NCBI RefSeq assembly: GCF_028554725.1
Contig: NC_071670.1
Location: 37,070,001 to 37,134,000 of the forward strand
Length of the DNA stretch: 64,000 bases
Reading direction: 5' to 3'
Source: Zeugodacus cucurbitae
Lineage: Eukaryota; Arthropoda; Insecta; Diptera; Tephritidae
Positions 1-12,100 of the stretch are shown here, in pieces (positions within the stretch are counted from its first letter, which is position 1; each line of letters opens with the position of its first letter). The translations under genes were made by a program, and so were the position numbers. The notes beneath the pieces were generated by a model. The model worked only from the letters and a program-made list of their open reading frames with translations. It had not been told where the DNA came from and did no database searches.

Positions 1-3000
1 GCAATTCAAATTAAAAAAGCTATTTGCTGCCTTAACACATAACTGCTTCTGAGTAAAAAAAATACGTGTAACTGTGCAAACTAAAATTCCTTTTAAGCCT
101 CGCTCCTCCTCCTCGTTTTGTCCCAAACCACCAAGTGCATCCTGTATATGAATCATTAACGCCGAAATTACTCTTTGTCATTAATATGTATATTGTTCAT
201 GCAGTCACTACACACTCGCATTTTATAATTAATATTTATAAATATAGCTAACAAAGTAAATAAAATAGTGCAAATAAAGTATTGAAAAATTGTAAAGGAA
301 TAGGTATTGAAATAAATAATTATATTTAACTCTTGGATTGAAAAAATTATATATATAGTATTATTTATGAGGACTAGAGTGCTTCCAAAATTAATAGTCA
401 AATAGCATACTTGTATAGTTTTGTAAAAAAAAAAATAATATTATTTATTGAAAAATATAAAGATAAGGCTTTATAGAGTGAGATTAAGGAATATCACATC
501 ACATACTTGAGTTTATAACCATTATTAATATAAAGTTTGTCTTTTGGTTTTATAGATAAACAAGAAATTTTTTTTAGTAAATGTAAAAAAAAAAGAATTA
601 AAAAATAATATTTTTTATGAAATATTAATTGCAGCAAATGAAACTGCTGGCAAACTGAGAGACCTTTAAAAGAAATTTTAAAATAAAAAAAAAATAAAAT
701 TAATATCAAATATTTTCTTCATGAAGTTTTTTAATAATAACGGTAAATGGATTAAACTAGTTTCTTATTTTTTCGTAATTTTTTTTTTTCAAAATTACAA
801 ATAGCAAAAATTATGAATTGATAATAAATTAGGAAAAAAAAAACATTAATAAAAACAACAGGTTCGCTGCTTAAGTCTTTCATATTAACATTTACATAAC
901 ACAAGCATAGGCTTTATAGACATACTATGTAACAATAAATATTTAAAACAAATAATTTCTTTCTATTTTACTTAAATAATTTATGATTTCATAATTTTTG
1001 ATCTTAATTTCGAACAATACATCAAAATTAACTTGACAACTTCGTTTTTTATTGTCAGAATATTAAGAAATTTTTAATTTATAGGGTTGAAAGCATAAGT
1101 ATGTATTAATATATTTAAAGAAAAAATCATTTTAAAACCTTAAACTGTTTTGAAACTTAATTGTTTTTGAGAACCAATAAATTTTCGACAAATTCATGCA
1201 TTCTATATCATAATAATTCGCAATATCAGTATGCACATACATAAATACATTGCTTTTAGTCATATTAAACGTAAACAAAAAACTTCAAAAATTCAAAAAA
1301 AATAAATATTTTCTTTCATCTGGTGCTTTCTCTATACAAACGCAAATCACGCTCACGCTTTTAGAAGCCATTATTAAATAAGTAACCACAATCTAACTAT
1401 CTCTTTGGCCATTCATCGCGCTTTCCACACCCACATGCCTCAAATGTTGTAAAGCAAAGTGTATACAAAAACAAATATACATACATATATTTTCCTACAT
1501 CGGACGCTTTATTTGGTCTGTCCCGTTTTAGGCGATGCACTGCATTATTTGCATATACACCATGTATACATATTACATATATATATAAAAAAAATCAACC
1601 AAAAATGGTATTTCAAAATCTTGTTTTTTAGGTTATATACAGATATTTGAAATATAAATTGGGTGGAGAAACGTGAATATGATAAGCAAAATAATTGTAT
1701 TTTAAATATTATAATGAACAAAAATATTTCTTTAATTTATACACGCTCTATTACAATTTTACATATGTTTAATTGGCTCTTGTGTACATTATTTATAGCA
1801 ACAATAAACACATATACATGCATACAAACGGCAATTATTTGCTGTGTACAGATTTTTTTCCACAGACTTTCACACAGCAAAAGTTAGAGTTAATTTTAAA
1901 TATATTTTTATGTATGTATTAAGTTTAAAGTGTTATGTAAAATTTACAACAACAAAGTAATAATAATAATAATAGTTTGTACAGTGTATCTAATCTCAAT
2001 GCATTTTTTGCGCAGACTTACTACAACTCACAACCAAGCACACACACAGTGATAACACCTAACACTTGTTAAAAAATAACAACAAAGTTTTAAGAAATGT
2101 GTTTTTTATTAGTTTAAAGTTTGAATAACAACTGTTACTAAAGTGATTTTTTTATTACACATTTTAATATATAACTCAATGGATTTTTAACGGTAAAATT
2201 TAATTAAATTAAAAAGTTCAAGTTTAACTTCTCTTAAATATTTTGAAATTTTTACAAAAACAAAAATTGTATTAATTTTTTTATACATTTCCATATATGT
2301 ATGCGTAATACCACAGCGTTGCAAGAACCTGTTAGTATTTTTCTGCTCTTTGTTTTGTGACGTTTACCATTCATTACCTCACTTATAACATACATATTGG
2401 ATTATCTTTAACATATTTGCAAGCTTTATATATTTACTTGTGTTTATCTTTTTCACTCACCTTGCACGCTAAGCCGTTTTCCCGCCATAAATATCATTTT
2501 CTAAGCCCACAAAATCGAGACTGATAGCAAGAAATTGGAATTTTATACAATATTCTAGAAGGAAATAATAAAATTGAGGAATTTTAATTTTTTTTATGTT
2601 AATTAAGGAAAATTATAAGATTTTTTTTCGGGAATTTTAATTATTTTTGTTGTTAAAAATATACAAAAATCATAATTTTTTAGAAACTTTAGAGATTGGC
2701 GAACCGAACAAGAAAATAGGCTGGCATTATTGATTAAATATTGAATGGAAAGTGTTTGTACTACTTCGTAGCTTTGTGTTTGGGGTTTGTCTAAAGAATT
2801 TGAGGTTATGATTTTCCGAATTTTTTCCTATTAGTCGAATAATTAAAAAAAAATATACATATATCAATATTATTTTACATGTATAATTAGATTTTTTAAC
2901 TCTGTTAAAAGCAATACGGAGTTGGAATTGAGTCGGTGAAACCCCATTCAAAAGTCTAAATTTAGTTTTTTGTTTTTGCAAACTTCTTTCAAAATACCGG

Positions 3001-3866
3001 CCAGCAACAGGACTCAAAAAACGACTTGTGAAAAAGTTCCGAATCCAAATCGAAAATGTCTTGTTTTGCACTAGACGTGTACTTTAATCCTTCCATCGAT
3101 TTAGACTAGCATTATCATACTTATAATTTTTTAACCTAACATATTTTCCCTCCTCACCATAAATTAAATTAATTTCCTTGCATTTGTGAAATCATGAAAT
3201 AAAGCTAGACCCATCAGAAATTTCATATAACCACAAATTAAATATTTCCTTAAAAGTCCTAATTAAAATACAGAAAATATGAAAAATAAATTTGTGTGCG
3301 TCTTACAAGTTTTTAAACTCCCTCGAGCAATTTGCAAGCATTTTGTAATAAATATTTTCTATTATGTTAACAAAACTATACCAAAACTACAAAAAAAGGA
3401 GAGAAAAAATTAATTTTTTTGAGGTTATGTCACTCCTTCGAACCCTGCGGTTTTTGTTAAAGTAAACAAATAAAAGAAATAAATGTAAATACCCCACTTA
3501 TGTACGTATGTCTATAACACAAACTCACAATGCGCACGAAATTGCTTTTTTCTACACACTTTCATGCAACAACAGTAAAATTTACTTTCAAAATTGGAAA
3601 ACTTAAAAGAATATTAAACATTAAAATTCATGCTGTGCAGAAAAGCCAATTATATACATATTGCCGATTTGTAAGAGAAAATCTCAAAAATACACTAAAT
3701 CTTTTTGCATATAACAAATAAAATCTGAGGCGCGTCTAAAAAGAAATGAAAACGAAACAAAGCCAAAAATTAAGAATTGCGCTACAATTGAGCAAGAAAG
3801 TAGAATTGTTCCTGTTCTGTCGATTGTCATGTTCCTCTAGCTGTGTTAGTTTTGTACATTAAACAG
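1..3866 (+). other. Intron/upstream sequence of sw, no supported exon
   Basis: This is AT-rich sequence ahead of the first visible sw exon, with many homopolymer A/T runs. It ends in a splice acceptor (AG at 3865-3866), so at least its right part is intron. I found no match to the conserved dynein intermediate chain N-terminus, so the start codon and first exons of sw must lie left of the window. The open frames here look like chance frames in AT-rich DNA: no family resemblance and codon use no different from the background. A possible minus-strand exon at 1-141 is treated among the findings. Confidence 0.6.
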
Positions 3867-5530
3867 TGCTTGCATTTGATGCCCAAGGAGATGACGAAGA
3901 GAGTTCGCTGCCACATCTGGAGCATGGTTTCACTTCGAAGTTGCCACCCGGCTACTTGACGCACGGTCTGCCAACGGTGAAGGATGTCGCACCAGCCATA
4001 ACACCACTGGAGCAGAAGAAGGAGCAGGAGGAGAAAAAGGAGAGTAAGTAGAAATGCACATATAACCTATAAAATTATCTCCTTATGCTCATTTCAATAT
4101 GTTCTTTGCAGTTAAGGAACTTTCGGAGGAGCAGAAACAGATGATCATACTCACCGATGAATTCCAACATTTCATGCTACGCGCCGGTCGCATCGTTGAG
4201 CGCGCACTCTCCGAGAGTGTGGACATTTATACGGATTACATTGGCGCCGGCGACAATGAAGATACGAACGACGAGAAGACACACGCACGTTTGTCCCTGA
4301 ATCGGGTGTTCTACGACGAACGTTGGTCGAAGAATCGTTGCATCACCTGCATGGATTGGTCAACACATTTCCCGGAATTGGTGGCGGCCTCCTATCACAA
4401 CAACGAGGAGAGTCCCAACGAACCCGACGGTGTTGTTATGGTTTGGAATACGAAATACAAGAAGCATACACCGGAGGATATTTTCCACTGTCAAAGCGCT
4501 GTGATGTCAACATGTTTTGCTAAATTCAATCCGAATATAATATTGGGCGGCACATACTCGGGTCAGATTGTGCTTTGGGATAATCGTGTGCAAAAACGCA
4601 CACCAATGCAACGAACACCACTAAGCGCAGCCGCACATACACATCCAGTCTATTGTTTGCAAGTTGTTGGCACACAAAATGCTCACAATGTTATCTCGAT
4701 CTCTTCGGATGGCAAGCTGTGCTCATGGAGTTTGGATATGTTGTCGCATCCACAGGACACGCTGGAGTTGCAACAGCAACGTCCATCGAAATCAATTGCG
4801 GTCACTGGTATGGCATTCCCGGCGAATGAGATTAACAATTTGGTGGTGGGCAGTGAGGATGGTTATGTGTACTCAGGTGAGGCAGACGGTAGATGTTTGC
4901 TTTTAAATATAAAAAATTATAAATTTTCTGCTTCCCACCAGCTTGTCGTCATGGTTCACGCACTGGCGTAAATGAAGTCTTCGAAAAGCACTTGGGACCG
5001 GTAACAGGCATCTCCACACACTACAACCAATCGTCGCCGGACTTTGGACATCTCTTCCTAACTTCCTCCATCGATTGGACCATTAAACTCTGGTCCATGA
5101 AGGTTGGTTGCAATGTTACCTCTGGCTTAAGCATTTATAATAATATTAACATGAATTCCATTTCAATCGTTTCTAGGACACTAAACCCTTATACTCATTC
5201 GAAGATAATTCAGACTATGTCATGGATGTCGCATGGTCGCCCATTCATCCGGCACTCTTTGCTGCTGTCGATGGTAGCGGTCGTCTTGATTTATGGAATC
5301 TAAATCAAGATACTGAAGTACCCACAGCATCGGTTATGGTTGCAGGTGCGCCAGCGCTTAATCGTGTATCGTGGACACCGTCTGGTCTGCACGTGACTAT
5401 CGGCGATGATACAGGCAAACTGTACGTTTACGATGTCACCGACCATTTAGCGCAGCCGTCACGTGATGAATGGTCGCGCTTCAATGCGACACTCAATGAG
5501 CTCAAAATGAATCAAAGCGATGATGTTTAA
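3867..5530 (+). CDS. sw: Cytoplasmic dynein 1 intermediate chain (short wing), 3' part
   Basis: WD40-repeat intermediate chain of cytoplasmic dynein; it holds the heavy-chain dimer together and links the motor to dynactin and cargo. Visible coding exons are 3867-4043, 4112-4876, 4942-5102 and 5177-5530 (stop TAA). All introns are 65-75 bp with GT/AG ends and frame is kept throughout. The first exon encodes VLAFDAQGDDEESS and the conserved block LPPGYLTHGLPTVKDVAPAI. The WD40 propeller follows, with SADHARL-type linker sequence, MVWNTK, IVLWDNR, LCSWSLD, IKLWSMK and LDLWNLN blade motifs, and the C-terminus ends RDEWSRF...MNQSDDV as in Drosophila Sw. The N-terminal dynactin- and light-chain-binding part lies off the window, so the gene is cut by the left edge, not broken. 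The GTG opening the first exon is a split Val codon, not a start. Confidence 0.96.
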
Positions 5531-5914
5531 ATCAAAACAAAGCAACACAATACACAAAAAAATATTGCATTCACAATTGCGTGGTATAATGCTAAATATA
5601 TTGATTTCCAAAAAGACTTAATTGATAACCTACTACTATGGCGACTTAATATGTATGTGAAGTAACAGTAATATTAGCTGCGTTGTCAAAGGAAAGGTCT
5701 TGAACAATTCATTTAATGAATTATGCACATATAATTTGTAACTAATTCCTCTGTATCTACATACAACAATAAGTTAAAAGATTTTTACAAAACAAAAAAA
5801 TTAAAACATTTAATGCTTTTTTTTTAATTGTAAAATGCTCGCGCTTGTTTGTAAGAAAGCAGTGCTTGAGTACTAAGTATTAATTAATTTAAATTTTCTT
5901 ATTTTTCAATAAAA
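5531..5914 (+). other. sw 3' untranslated region
   Basis: A/T-rich stretch after the sw stop codon. The best polyadenylation signal is AATAAA at about 5909-5914, roughly 380 bases past the stop. The exact cleavage site cannot be seen. Confidence 0.55.
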
Positions 5915-6940
5915 TTGTGCTTTAGTAGTATTATCTTCTTTTGAATTTTTTCTAAATTTTATTCTGTGTTTTATACGTATTTATATAATTAAAACTTTAT
6001 CGTTTTCAAATCTCAACTAAAAACAGGAAAGGGAGTACGTTTTATAGGCAGCTTAAATGTGTGAGCGCAAATAAATACTAAAGTAAAACTAATATGAATA
6101 TTTACGTATATTTAAAGTATAAAGATTTATTGAGAAACGATATATAAATATAAATGAAGAAAATTTATGCTGAAAACGTATAATGCTATTATTTACTTTA
6201 TTCCTATTTGTTGTTGTTATGGGCAAAGTAGTCGCTTTTCAGTAGTTGTTGACTTTGGGATCTAACGAAAGTTCAGAATAATGTCGATGCTTCGGTAGAG
6301 AGAAATCAATGGAAACGGAATATGTTTGACGGTTATATGATTCCGAAATGAGTTTACAGTTTAGAGCCAGTCCTGAGACACCCAAAGAGTCTGCAAATTA
6401 CAGAACGTTCTAAAACAATTACGAAAATTACGAAATTATTTACGAAAGCTTCGGATTTCATGTTTTTACTTTGTTGAAGTAAATGAGTATATTTCCTACA
6501 GTTAATACTATACGAAAGCAGTTTTTAAGCTCATCTATTGAAATAGAATAAAAGGTGAGGAGGAACCTGAAACAGTTGATGTTTTAGATTTGGCTCAATA
6601 TATTTTGCTTCTCAAATTCTTCAAAACTCTTATATATCTTTAGCTTAGATGAATTGCATCTAGCTTATCGCCCACTTCAAAGCTAAGGTATACAGCTTTG
6701 ACATCTCGACGTTCGCATTTTATACGCAATGTAAGTATTTTGGCCTTGGACCTTTATTAGCATTATCAAGTATGCTGGTCCATATCAACCACAGATGCAA
6801 TGAATAAGCAGATCGAACTTGATCGATCCTTGAACTGTAAACTATTATATACGGTTGTTCTTAACTGAAGTGAGGCCTATTGGTTATGATTCGCGAGCTT
6901 TCTGTTTTCTGTCAATGTTAGAAAATAGTTGCTAGAGTTA
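5915..6940. other. Intergenic, nothing recognised
   Basis: Between the sw 3' end and a mariner-like element. No long frame, RNA gene or clear repeat was seen on either strand. Confidence 0.5.
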
Positions 6941-7831
6941 AAGGGTTTTTCAAACGGGCACTACAAAAGTAGACCGATAGACAGCAAACGACGCCATATT
7001 TTTACCCGATCTTTTGACATTTCTCTTCAGCAAGCTTTGTCATTTCATCATGGAAAGATATACGATCCAACAACGAGTCGAAAGTATTAAAATGTACTAC
7101 CGAAATTCGGTAGCGCTCGATGTAAGAGTGGAAAAAAATTTAAACCCACAGGCACAGCACAAAATGTTCACGTGCCAGTGAGACAAAGAAGTGGCCGTAG
7201 TGACGAGAATATAGCTGCCGCTTGTGCATCAATTGTGAAAGACCCAAGTCAGTCTCTCACACGTGGTTCTCAAGCGATGGGCATCTATGTGACGTCATTG
7301 TGGTGAATTCCGCGAAAAGAACTTGACCTACATCCTTACAAGATCAAATTGACGCAAGAACTGAAGCCGCTTGACCACAAGAATCTTCGTATGCTCGTGA
7401 GTTGGGCTGGGCAACAACTTGAAAATGATCCGGATTTTCATCGAAAAATCATCTTCAGCGATAAGGCTCATTTCTGGCTGAATGGCTTCGTCAATAAGCA
7501 AAATATGAGTTATGGGTCACCAATCTGAGTCACCATTGCATCCCGGTTTGGTGCGGTTTATAGGCTGGCGAGGTCATTAGGCTGTACTTCTTCTGTGATG
7601 ATCAAGACTGGCACATTACTGTGATTAGGAATCGCAACCGCTCAATGATAACCGAATATTTTTGGCCCGAATTGGATGATATAGACGGCGCCACACAGCG
7701 AATGTCCGTGGTGGCCATTTAAAAGAAATCGAGTTCCATTATATATGTACAGCATCAAATGTACTTTCACAGGAATGAAGAATGTCATTGATATTCCAAA
7801 CCGTTTTGTTTTATTATTGAAATACCCTTTT
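6941..7831 (+). mobile_element. Decayed, internally deleted Tc1/mariner-superfamily element
   Basis: The ends form imperfect inverted repeats, AAGGGTTTTTCAAA at the left and the complement of TTGAAATACCCTTTTT at the right, each next to a TA dinucleotide, which fits the TA target of this superfamily. The interior translates, with frameshifts and stops, to transposase pieces in order: MERYTIQQRVESIKMYYRN (N-terminal helix-turn-helix), LHPYKIKLTQELKPLDH, FHRKIIFSDKAHFWLNGFV (around the first catalytic Asp), EYFWPELDD, then a DGAT remnant. From there it jumps directly to a C-terminal RGGHLKEIEFH. The region between DGAT and RGGH, holding the later catalytic acids, is missing. The copy cannot encode a working transposase. 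Confidence 0.85.
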
Positions 7832-8944
7832 TAAAATCTAACCTGTTGCTTCTTACGCACGGGTTCAACTCTCAAGCGATCGGTAGTCGATATTCCCATC
7901 GTCATTAGCTTCTTAAGTTTGAGTCCAACATACCAGCGATCAGTAGTCGGCATATTAGGAAATGTTGGACTTTTTAATTCACCAATTTTAGAAGCCATTT
8001 AAACTCGTTAATGCATTTAATAATGAGAATATGTAATTACGTTTTCAATGTTTAAATATAAACAAATATTGTTAATTTCTTATTAGAAATCAACAAATAT
8101 AATTAAAGTAAGAAATCGAATACAATACATTGTTATTCCCATCGCTTGGAAGTCGAGTTTATAATTTGCGAGCATCTTTAGTTAATAAAAAATAATAATT
8201 AATAGGTTTAGTGGAGTGAATCAGCAATTTGTGTCTGCTAGGGATATAAGGTATATACATACATAGTTGATATTGGGATAATGATATTATGCATATTGCT
8301 AAAGGATTACAAAGTGATATGGAACAGATTACCTTACTAGTTGCTGGCTTAAAGCAACTTTAGTTGTTATGTAAAATTATAGAATCGGGGTATATGTATA
8401 ATAGATATGCCATCGTTGTGTCCGAGACTACTATAGCTCTCGCTTTATAAGACAAAACCCCCAAAATTATAAAAAAGTAGTTTTCAAAAGAGATCACTAC
8501 GCTGTGTTAGTGGACGCGAACCTCGTTGGATTAAGAACAAATATTATCGAAAACAGATGTTTTAATAACATAAGAAAATAATAAAAGGTAAGGTCCACCC
8601 TCGAGTGTATTTTTGGACATAGAAAGCTTTAACCATTTACAGCTATTCAAATGTGAATTAAAATATTATCTAACTTAAAGTCATTGGTATTCTTGGTAGC
8701 GTGCAGTCGGCGATTAAATATAGAAAATGAACACTTAGGTTCATATATATATGCATAGGTATATGATACAGGCGCTCTACCCAAATTATTATAACTTTCG
8801 TACAAACACGCCTTATTGGGGGCCAAACAAAAAACAAGCGCGATGAATCGACTATCTTAGCGACGAGTGTAATTATTGCATTCCTAACAACAATATCTAC
8901 TATATTGTAGTACAAACATACATCCAATACATATGTGCATCAGT
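7832..8944. other. Intergenic, with one small imperfect direct repeat
   Basis: No gene seen. Two related segments of about 35 bases occur at 7860-7893 and 7921-7956, sharing GCGATCGGTAGTCG / GCGATCAGTAGTCG. The right end runs into the annexin promoter. The remainder is plain AT-rich sequence. Confidence 0.45.
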
Positions 8945-9126
8945 GAGCGAGAGCTTCCATTCAACGTACGAGCAGTTAAATGAATGTAGCTGGTATTCAG
9001 TCGTTTAATAGCTTTTGAGAAGTAAACAAGTGACAAAGTCTAAAGAAAGTATAATTCTGCCGGAATCCACAAATATTCGAGTTTAATATAAATTAAAGCA
9101 ATTTAAAGAACATTCCCAGCAATAAA
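8945..9126 (+). promoter_or_regulatory. Promoter and 5' UTR of annexin copy 1
   Basis: A block GAGAGCTTCCATTCA followed by CGTACGAGCAG (about 8949-8974) is also found ahead of annexin copies 2 and 3. About 25-50 bases further on lies TCAGTC (8997-9002), a good match to the arthropod initiator, then a conserved GAAGTAAACAAG. The ATG follows at 9127. Conservation between the three copies suggests a shared core promoter; the transcription start itself is inferred. Confidence 0.5.
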
Positions 9127-12100
9127 ATGGATTACAAAGTGAGTAAATATGAAAATGTTTGTAGAGACAATGTGGTTGACATATTGATTTTATACCCACT
9201 TAAATTCGACCGCATTCCACGCGATGCGTCATCATACGAGTATAATTCAACGCGCTTGTTTCTTGTTAGCCAACTCCCACTGTAGTGCCCACCGCCCCAT
9301 TTGATGCCTCCGCCGATGCGCAGGCACTGCGCGCCGCCATGAAAGGTTTCGGCACGGACGAGGAGGAGATCATCAACTTGCTCACTGCGCGCTCCAATGC
9401 ACAGCGGCAGCAAATTAAGGCGCAATTCGAAACGGAATTCGGGCGTGACTTGGTCGATGACTTGAAGAGCGAATTGGGTGGTAAATTTGAAGATGTGATT
9501 GTGGCCTTAATGACACCACCCGTGGAGTATTTATGCAAGCAGTTACATGAGGCTATGGCCGGCATGGGCACAGATGAGGAGACACTCGTCGAAATACTGT
9601 GCACTAAAACGAATGAGGAGATGCGGGAAATAGTAGGCGCTTATGAGGCGAAATATGACCGACCGCTGGCGGAGCAAATGTGTAGTGAAACTTCGGGACA
9701 TTTTCGACGTCTGTTGACCTTGATTGTAACTGGTGTGCGCGATCCCGTTGGCACAATTGATGCCGGAAAGGCGCAAGAAGATGCCGAGGCATTGTATGCG
9801 GCTGGTGAGGAGAAACTCGGCACCGATGAAGAGGTCTTCAATCGCATTATGTCGCACAGCAGTTTCGCACAGTTGCGGCTCATCTTCGATCGGTACAAAG
9901 AACTGTCTGGACAGACAATTGAACAGGCGATCAAACATGAGATGGATGGTGCGTTGCACGATGCCATGATTGCTATTGGTAAGTGCTAATAGTCTCGCTG
10001 ACTGATTCATATCTTTATTGGTGACTATATGCAGTGAGTTTGTATATATGAGTATTAGGGTGGTTCTTAACAATATCAACTATAAAATAATAATGTTTTA
10101 ATACTATTAAGTGCGAACAGATTAAAAATGAATTTGCGTCCCGATTATTGCTTATTGTCGATTAATCAGTATTCAGAATATATTATGAAAGCTCATTAGA
10201 GACCAAAATGACGTATAATCGACCGTGGTTGTGCAAAACAGTTAATTTCATTCAGTTAAGGACCACCCTAAGGTATTTACATACATATTGTGTGATTGTA
10301 TCTACTATTTTCTTTACTTCCGGTTTAATTTTACACATTTTTGTTTGCTTATACAGTCGAATGTGTGCAGTCACCGGCCGCCTTTTTCGCCAATCAACTT
10401 TACAAAGCAATGGATGGAGCCGGCACAAATGATGCTGCTCTCATACGTTTGATTGTCAGTCGCTCGGAAATCGATTTGGGTACTATTAAAGACGAATTCG
10501 AACGTATCTACGATCGTACTTTGTACAGTGCTATTGTGGTAAGTGAACTCGACGAAGCGTATAGAACACCATTATACTTAACTAGTGTCAGAAGATTTGA
10601 TTTTAGTCCACAAAGTCGTTTCGAAAATGTAAAATGTTTTCGGTGGAAAAGATTTTACTCAGATTTTGAGTTGATTCAGTAATATCCGATTCTAAACGGC
10701 TATAGTACCGTTAAAATTTGGTAGACAAGTTTTATACTTAGATTTGAATTCTACAACAGTTGGAATAGAATGACTACTTTATAATTTTTTTTTTAATTTT
10801 TTAGAGTTCTTCAAAGTTGATGCATCCACTTTCTTTTAAAATACAAAAATAGGGTCCTATAGAAATGAAAAATAATATAGTGTCACATTAAAAAATTAGT
10901 TTGAGAACGTTCCTAACCTAAATTTTTAACTAACTTAAATATTTTTTTATAAAAATTATGAAAAACTCGTTCATAATGTATGTATAATCGATCTATCATT
11001 TATAATCGCTTTAAAATTGTAATCAAATTCATCATTTCAAATAGTACTACATTAGCTTTCAAACTGTTCAGAAGCTGCAACAAATTGCTCACTGTGCAGA
11101 TAGCATAAAATATAAAAGAGTTGATATTCCATACAAGTAGAGTCGCCTAAAACTATGCAGACAATTTCATGCAAAGTGCGGAAGAAAATTTATTTTCCGG
11201 CGAGACCAAAAAGCTGCGCTTTGTTACTAAAGCTTTTCCAAAAAGCATAAAGCTGCAAACTATGGAGCTTTTTACTAACAACAGGATCATAGGTAGCCTT
11301 ACAGATTAGCAATAACAATAAAATTATAATAAAATGGTGGCGCACAAAGAAATTTCTACGTACTAATATATTCCTTATAAAACACTAACCTCACTTTTGC
11401 TGTATTCCATTTACCATTTTCTATCACAGCATAAACACACAAATGTTCTCTTATTTTCCATAAGCAAACCGCTTTCGCACGCACTTGTTTCTATACGAAC
11501 GCACTTTACTTATTTACTCACCGAAAAATCGATTGAATATTGCTGCCGCGATATTTATTTCACTTAACCAGATATTAGAACTAATAATATGCAAGGACTT
11601 TGCACAAAATTGCATTTTTTACCAATATTTTACACGATATTCACGGATTTCACAAATTAGCCGCACACGCGACGCGAATAAAAGTTCGGAACTGACAAGC
11701 GTTGGCTTTTGGCGCCGGAACTTCCACAATGCGCAGAGTTACATTTTTTGCGCACAAGTCTTAAGTGGTGTATTCACAATCAGTAGATAAATTTACAACA
11801 CATTCCACAATATCCACTTATGCGAAGAAGTGCAAGCTTGCGTTTCGAAAAGTTCCGCCGCCATTTCGTCAGTTCCGTATATGCTTTCGCGCCGTGTTGC
11901 AATCGAAGAAAATCGTGATAATTGTGCAAAAATAGTGAAATAATAATGTTGTTTAGCATAAATATAGAAAATCTGTGTGTGCTAATATGCAAATAAGTGA
12001 AATAAATATGAATGCAATGTTATGCATTGGTTTATTTGTCAAGTGTACAAGTGCAATGTGTGGCTGCTGCAAGCCTCCTTTGTAAAGCAATTTGCAGGCA

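Noticed and set aside
2727..3071. Minus-strand 114-residue frame
   Set aside because: No family resemblance, A/T-driven composition, low complexity and no splice or promoter context.
7841..7960. Possible tRNA-like or CRISPR-like repeats (GGTTCAA, GCGATC.GTAGTCG)
   Set aside because: Only two imperfect units with no cloverleaf; eukaryotic nuclear DNA context rules out a CRISPR array.
9543..10079. Minus-strand 178-residue frame antisense to annexin copy 1
   Set aside because: Shadow of the annexin coding exon; the same antisense frames appear over copies 2 and 3.
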